The notes beneath the pieces were generated by a model. That model saw nothing but the letters and a program-made list of their open reading frames with translations. It was not told the DNA's origin and made no database searches. This document shows, piece by piece, positions 7,555-10,484 of a stretch of DNA of 10,484 nt (positions within the stretch are counted from its first letter, which is position 1; the number at the start of each line of letters is the position of its first letter). The stretch comes from Actinomycetes bacterium (GTDB lineage Bacteria; Actinomycetota; Actinomycetes; Mycobacteriales; Mycobacteriaceae), in the NCBI GenBank assembly GCA_023404955.1, contig JAEXZY010000112.1:1-10484 (forward strand), in the 5' to 3' direction. Made by a program: the position numbers and the translations under genes.

Positions 7555-9396
7555 ATGACCACCGCGCATGCGAGCGACCAAGCTCGCGCCGCCATGACCC
7601 GCGGCCTCCTGGCCTCCAACATCAACGTCGATGGTGTGATGGCTGGAAGCAACCCGCGGGTGGCCGCCGACATGTTTAAGAAGGCCACCGATTTCGATCC
7701 GGGGATCTGCGATGCGTGGCTGGCGCGCATCGTCGCCGGCGACGACAGCGTCCACGTTGTCCAGGCGGCGTGGGATGCTCGCGAGTCCTATGGGTGGGAG
7801 ATTCAGCGACTCAATCTGCGTGGCACGGCGTTTCGACCCATGGTGTCCGACGGGGTCTTTCTGAGGTTGGAGATCACCTCCCGCGATTCCCTGCGCGCCG
7901 CGCTGGCCGTGGCGCTCATCCGCGAGCAACAGTTCGCGAAGGCTGACGCGCTCCTGGCTGATGCGGCGCCCGCCGACCCGTTCGACGTCGATTCTCACGT
8001 CTACGCGCGTGGACTGTTGCAGTTTCAGACCAAGCGCTGGCCCGACGTGCTCGCCGCGTTCTCCACCGACCGGGTGTGGCGCTTGCCGATCTACGGCGCC
8101 GCGGCCTCGGCGATGGCAGCCACCGCGTTGGCCTCCCTGGGCGTCTTCGAAGACGGCTACCGTCGCGCCCAGAAGGCCGTCGAATCCGATCTCCTTCCGG
8201 CAGCGGCGGTCATTGGGTTGTACACCCAAGCGATGTGCCTACGTCACCTCGACAAGGCCGACGACGCCAACCAGCTTCTACGCCGGGCATATTCGCGCGA
8301 TTCTCAGTTCACACCGGCTCGCGAGGCGCTCGACGATCAGACGATTCGGCTGGTCCTGACCAGTCCCGAGGCGATCGAGTCGCGGACCAACCCGTGGGAC
8401 CCCGACAGCGCCCCGACTAAGGAAGCCGCCGAGGCGGCCAAGCACTCCGCGCAGGCCGGGAAGCTGCTCGCCGAGGGCGACGCCGAACTCAATGCCATGC
8501 TCGGCATGGACGCTGCCAAACGCGAAGTGAAGCGCATCCGCTCCACCACGAAGGTCAACCAGCTGCGCATCAAGGCGGGGCTGCCGGTGCCGGTCAGCTC
8601 GCGGCACACCCTGCTGCTGGGCCCGCCGGGAACGGGCAAGACGACGGTGGCGCGGTCGCTGACCAAGCAGCTGTGCGGGCTGGGTGTTCTGCGGCGCCCA
8701 ACCGTCGTCGAGACACGCCGTTCCAAGCTGCTGGGCCGGCACATGGGCGATGCGGAGAAGAACACCGAGGCCACCGTCGAAGGGGCGATGGGTGGAGCTC
8801 TGTTCATCGACGAGATGCACAACCTCTACGAAACCGGCTACTCCGGTGGCGATGCTTACGGCACCGCCATTCTGGAGACGTTGCTGCCCTACCTGGAGAA
8901 CGATCGCGCCGAGCTCGTCGTGTTCGGTGCGGGCTATCCCAACGCAATGGACCGCATGCTGACGGCGAACCAGGGGCTGCGTCGGCGGTTTCCCACCGTG
9001 ATCCGGTTCGAGTCCTACACCCCCGATGAACTATGGCAGCTCACCGAGCTGATGGCCGCGGAATACAAGGACGTTCTGGCCGGCGACGTCGAAGCGACAC
9101 TGCGGCCGGTCTTCGAGCGGTTCTACCTCCAGGAGAACCGTTCTCCCGAAGGCGACGTCATTCGAGGCACCGATTGGCTCGGCAACGCGGGCTTCGTGCG
9201 CAACATCGTCGAGAAGGCGCGCGATCACCGCAACAACCGCGTCGACAACGAGGACCTCGACGCCCTCCTGGCTCAGGACGATTTGCTCACCGAAGCCCAG
9301 CTGCTGCCGTTCCAGCAGCTCATCGCCGAAGACATCGCCGAAGGCGTCGCGGCCGCGGTGTCCGACGCCGAGTCCGACCAGACGTCTGCGAATTAG
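7555..9396 (+). CDS. eccA: EccA, cytosolic AAA+ ATPase of the ESX system
   Basis: 613 residues, a normal EccA length (EccA2 is about 619 as I recall). EccA proteins have an N-terminal TPR domain that meets substrates or chaperones and a C-terminal CbbX-type AAA+ domain; they are thought to separate EspG from PE/PPE cargo before export. Seen: an alpha-helical TPR-like region over residues 1 to about 275 with repeated Ala/Leu-rich helices, a charged linker, then the AAA+ domain from about residue 315. It has Walker A GPPGTGKT at 356-363 (Lys362), Walker B ALFIDEMHN with Asp419 and Glu420, a CbbX-like FGAGYPNAMDRML segment, and NQGLRRRFP carrying the probable arginine finger. All ATPase motifs are intact. 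It follows eccE by 52 bases on the same strand and probably ends the ESX transcript. In some ESX loci eccA leads the cluster; its position at the end is characteristic of ESX-2 type loci. Confidence 0.97.
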   Translation: MTTAHASDQARAAMTRGLLASNINVDGVMAGSNPRVAADMFKKATDFDPGICDAWLARIVAGDDSVHVVQAAWDARESYGWEIQRLNLRGTAFRPMVSDGVFLRLEITSRDSLRAALAVALIREQQFAKADALLADAAPADPFDVDSHVYARGLLQFQTKRWPDVLAAFSTDRVWRLPIYGAAASAMAATALASLGVFEDGYRRAQKAVESDLLPAAAVIGLYTQAMCLRHLDKADDANQLLRRAYSRDSQFTPAREALDDQTIRLVLTSPEAIESRTNPWDPDSAPTKEAAEAAKHSAQAGKLLAEGDAELNAMLGMDAAKREVKRIRSTTKVNQLRIKAGLPVPVSSRHTLLLGPPGTGKTTVARSLTKQLCGLGVLRRPTVVETRRSKLLGRHMGDAEKNTEATVEGAMGGALFIDEMHNLYETGYSGGDAYGTAILETLLPYLENDRAELVVFGAGYPNAMDRMLTANQGLRRRFPTVIRFESYTPDELWQLTELMAAEYKDVLAGDVEATLRPVFERFYLQENRSPEGDVIRGTDWLGNAGFVRNIVEKARDHRNNRVDNEDLDALLAQDDLLTEAQLLPFQQLIAEDIAEGVAAAVSDAESDQTSAN

Positions 9397-9404
9397 CCCA
9401 CTGT

Positions 9405-9428
9405 GCGCCGCTGCCAAGCTGCGGGCGC
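9405..9428 (+). terminator. Weak hairpin after eccA, possible terminator
   Basis: GCGCCGC at 9405-9411 pairs with GCGGGCGC at 9421-9428 with one bulged G, around a 9-base loop, starting 8 bases after the eccA stop. There is no T run after it. Mycobacterial terminators often lack a U tail, but a stem this short and bulged is only suggestive. Confidence 0.25.
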
Positions 9429-9527
9429 TGCAGGATTAGTGCGCCAACCCGGGCCCGTGGTCTTTTATCGTGGAAGCGGGGGTGGCCATGTGGCGACGCC
9501 GCTTATCCGATCGCGAGGGGAGTCAAC
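9429..9527 (+). promoter_or_regulatory. Leader of the DUF732 gene with candidate -10 and strong RBS
   Basis: TATCGT at 9466-9471 fits the TANNNT form of mycobacterial -10 elements and sits in the only T-rich patch of the gap (TCTTTTATCG). No good -35 was seen. GAGGGGAG at 9515-9522 lies 5 bases before the ATG at 9528 and is among the clearest ribosome binding sites in the window. The gene may therefore be transcribed apart from the ESX block; the promoter is inference. Confidence 0.3.
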
Positions 9528-9863
9528 ATGGAAGCCGCAGGTGCGAACGTGGTACGCATCGCCGCTGCTGCGGTGGGCGCCAGCGCTCTGCTCACTGCCA
9601 CGGCCGGGACCGCCTCTGCCTGGCCGATCCCCATCACCGGGGAACAGCAGAACTTCATCAATCAGGCACGCGGCGCCGGGTTTCCCGGCGACGACGATCA
9701 AGTCTTGACCGCCGGTCTGCAGGCGTGTCGCCTGCTCTATACCGGCCAGGGCGCCGCAGGTGTGTCGGCGGCGCTGTCGGCTCAGTACGGGAGTTCGCCG
9801 GGCCAGGCGGCGGGTCTGGTCAGCGCTGCTCACGCGACGATGTGCACCCAGGCGCCAAGCTAG
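9528..9863 (+). CDS. Small exported DUF732-family protein
   Basis: 111 residues. Seen: a Sec-type signal peptide (hydrophobic core IAAAAVGASALLTATAG, probable cleavage after ASA at residue 31) and a mature part of about 80 residues. GFPGDDDQVLTAGLQACRLL and a C-terminal AAHATMC match the DUF732 pattern of a short helical domain with two cysteines, here Cys67 and Cys106, likely joined by a disulfide outside the cytosol. DUF732 proteins are abundant in mycobacteria and their role is unknown. The start at 9528 is set by a strong ribosome binding site and the proper signal peptide; the frame is open further upstream only as a shadow of eccA. It lies 131 bases after eccA on the same strand, but nothing in the sequence proves a functional link to secretion by the ESX system. 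The signal peptide suggests Sec rather than ESX export. Confidence 0.85.
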   Translation: MEAAGANVVRIAAAAVGASALLTATAGTASAWPIPITGEQQNFINQARGAGFPGDDDQVLTAGLQACRLLYTGQGAAGVSAALSAQYGSSPGQAAGLVSAAHATMCTQAPS

Positions 9864-10159
9864 GCCTTGCCGGCGCAGGGCACGCTTCGCGGCGCGAATT
9901 TCGCGCCTGTGGCTGTGGGTGTTGTGATGAGGGCGCTTGCCTCGTTGAAGTAGCAGCCGGCGTAGGTGCGCTCGAGTTGGGTGGTTTCAGGATCGAGGAG
10001 CACCTCGGCGGCGCTGTCGAGCGCGGAGCGTGCGTACTGCTGGCGCCGGTGGTCGTCGTCGGCGCGTAGGGCGTCGTGCAGGTCGGCCCGGGCCGCGGCC
10101 AGGGCTGGTTTCGACGAGAGCGCCGCGGGGTGCACCACGGGCTGGTGCGGTGTCGTCAT
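9860..10159 (-). CDS. Small hypothetical protein, unknown function
   Basis: 99 residues, ATG start at 10159 on the minus strand. I do not recognise a named family. Predicted composition: a disordered N-terminus, a helical central part with heptad-like Ala/Leu spacing (ARADLHDALRA, YARSALDSAAEVLLD) and a segment RTYAGCYFNEASALI, then a Thr/Ala/Pro tail. The middle resembles one pair of TPR-like helices. There is no signal peptide or membrane segment, so it is probably cytosolic. It is judged real rather than a shadow because no better gene competes in the stretch, its composition is balanced protein-like, and it stops exactly against the DUF732 gene, sharing CTAG at 9860-9863. Upstream of the ATG there is only a weak AGG/GGA ribosome binding site. 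It is transcribed against the ESX genes and is probably not part of their operon. Confidence 0.6.
   Translation of the reverse strand: MTTPHQPVVHPAALSSKPALAAARADLHDALRADDDHRRQQYARSALDSAAEVLLDPETTQLERTYAGCYFNEASALITTPTATGAKFAPRSVPCAGKA
9891..9907. repeat. Perfect 17-base palindrome at the convergent gene ends
   Basis: GGCGCGAA at 9891-9898 and TTCGCGCC at 9900-9907 are exact reverse complements around a single central T. It begins 28 bases after the DUF732 stop and lies within the 3' end of the minus-strand gene. As RNA it could form a hairpin with a short loop and end plus-strand transcription; as DNA it could bind a dimeric protein. No T run follows on the plus strand. Confidence 0.6.
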
Positions 10160-10208
10160 CAGCGTGTCCGACCTGGCACGGGTGAGGGAGCCTCGTCGGG
10201 ACCCCGGA

Positions 10209-10218
10209 CGTCATGACG
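10209..10218. promoter_or_regulatory. Short palindrome, possible operator
   Basis: CGTCATGACG is a perfect 10-base inverted repeat 50 bases upstream of the minus-strand gene start and 13 bases before the small plus-strand ORF. A site here could control either direction. A palindrome of this length arises fairly often by chance, so this is only a candidate. Confidence 0.2.
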
Positions 10219-10230
10219 GGAGGGCGCACC

Positions 10231-10281
10231 ATGACCGTCTCTGCGACTCCCTGCGGGCCCGGAACCCGACGGTGGCGGTGA
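10231..10281 (+). CDS. Possible 16-codon leader ORF
   Basis: An ATG at 10231 is preceded at 7 bases by GGGAGG (10218-10223), one of the better ribosome binding sites in the window, and opens a 16-codon frame (MTVSATPCGPGTRRWR) ending in TGA at 10279-10281. That stop overlaps a GTG as GTGA, which opens a further 38-codon frame to 10394 with no recognisable content. It might be a leader peptide or simply chance. Weakly supported. Confidence 0.2.
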   Translation: MTVSATPCGPGTRRWR

Positions 10282-10484
10282 GGCGCCCAGTGCGCGCTGT
10301 CGGGGTGGCTGCGGGGCGTCGGTGCGGCTACCGCGCGGCGTCTGATCCTGGGATGCTCTCCCTCTCCCGGGGGACGACTGATGGTTGCCTTTGATCCTGT
10401 GGGCGGCGGCACCTGCAGCGGCCGCGGGGAGCGCCACTTCCGGGGCGAGGACCATTGCGCCGGCCTCGGCCGCCCCGGCGGCGC

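Larger units (their letters stand above)
10160..10484. other. Stretch without a convincing gene; possible leader of a downstream gene
   Basis: No ORF here reads as a convincing protein on either strand; the longer ones are Arg/Pro/Gly-rich shadows typical of GC-rich DNA. It holds a perfect 10-base palindrome CGTCATGACG at 10209-10218, a 16-codon ORF at 10231-10281 with a good ribosome binding site, and near its end an Ala-rich open frame from TTG 10385 (LILWAAAPAAAAGSATSG) that could begin an exported protein cut by the window edge. Another open frame starts at ATG 10381 (MVAFDPVGGG), also cut. I cannot choose between these. Confidence 0.4.

Noticed and set aside
10159..10455. 98-codon minus-strand ORF
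   Set aside because: Low-complexity Pro/Arg/Ser/Gly product with no hydrophobic pattern; it looks like a shadow in GC-rich noncoding DNA.
10160..10484. Actinobacterial c-di-AMP (ydaO) or cobalamin riboswitch before a secreted protein
   Set aside because: I did not find the conserved GGGUGAA-like or B12-box motifs; a covariance search would be needed to exclude it fully.
1..10484. tRNA, rRNA, insertion sequence or transposase genes
   Set aside because: No cloverleaf, rRNA motif, transposase ORF or terminal inverted repeat pair was noticed on either strand.

Overview
The window carries the downstream half of a type VII secretion (ESX) locus from a high-GC actinomycete, almost certainly a Mycobacterium or close relative. 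EspG, EspI-like ATPases, MycP mycosins, EccA/EccD/EccE and DUF732 secreted proteins occur together essentially only in Mycobacteriales. The gene order is espG - espI-like (MinD-type ATPase) - eccD - mycP - eccE - eccA, all on the plus strand. This is the order, and roughly the protein lengths, that I recall for the ESX-2 locus of M. tuberculosis (Rv3889c to Rv3884c read in the direction of transcription) and its plasmid-borne relatives. The upstream half expected for such a locus (eccB, eccC, PE, PPE and the two esx genes) is not in the window. I cannot tell from this sequence whether the locus is chromosomal or on a plasmid.

Layout: positions 1-32 are an almost pure C tract (17 C, one G, 12 C, then GC), which may be real or a sequencing/assembly edge. 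espG follows (103-1029, possibly starting at 40). A relatively AT-rich gap of about 115 bases follows and may hold a promoter. Then comes a tightly coupled block: the EspI-like ATPase (1146-2666), eccD (2663-4255), mycP (4252-5910) and eccE (5907-7502). Each start codon in this block is a GTG overlapping the preceding stop as GTGA. eccA (7555-9396) follows after 52 bases with its own ribosome binding site. A 131-base gap then precedes a small exported DUF732-type protein (9528-9863). Its stop shares the four bases CTAG with the stop of a convergent minus-strand gene of unknown function (9860-10159). The last 325 bases hold no convincing gene, but contain a short palindrome, a small ORF with a good ribosome binding site, and perhaps the start of a gene that runs off the edge.

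How the genes work together: EccD and EccE are membrane components of the secretion machine. MycP is the membrane-anchored periplasmic subtilisin that stabilises the machine and processes substrates. EspG is the cytosolic chaperone of PE/PPE substrates, and EccA is the cytosolic AAA+ ATPase thought to release them. The MinD-like protein probably has an accessory or regulatory role. Points most worth a second look are the EspI-like ATPase with Arg in place of the signature Lys of its deviant Walker A motif, the three polyproline tracts inserted in the MycP protease domain, the C tract in frame with espG, and a perfect 17-base palindrome next to the convergent stops. I do not see an entirely new system; this is a recognisable ESX locus with some unusual details.
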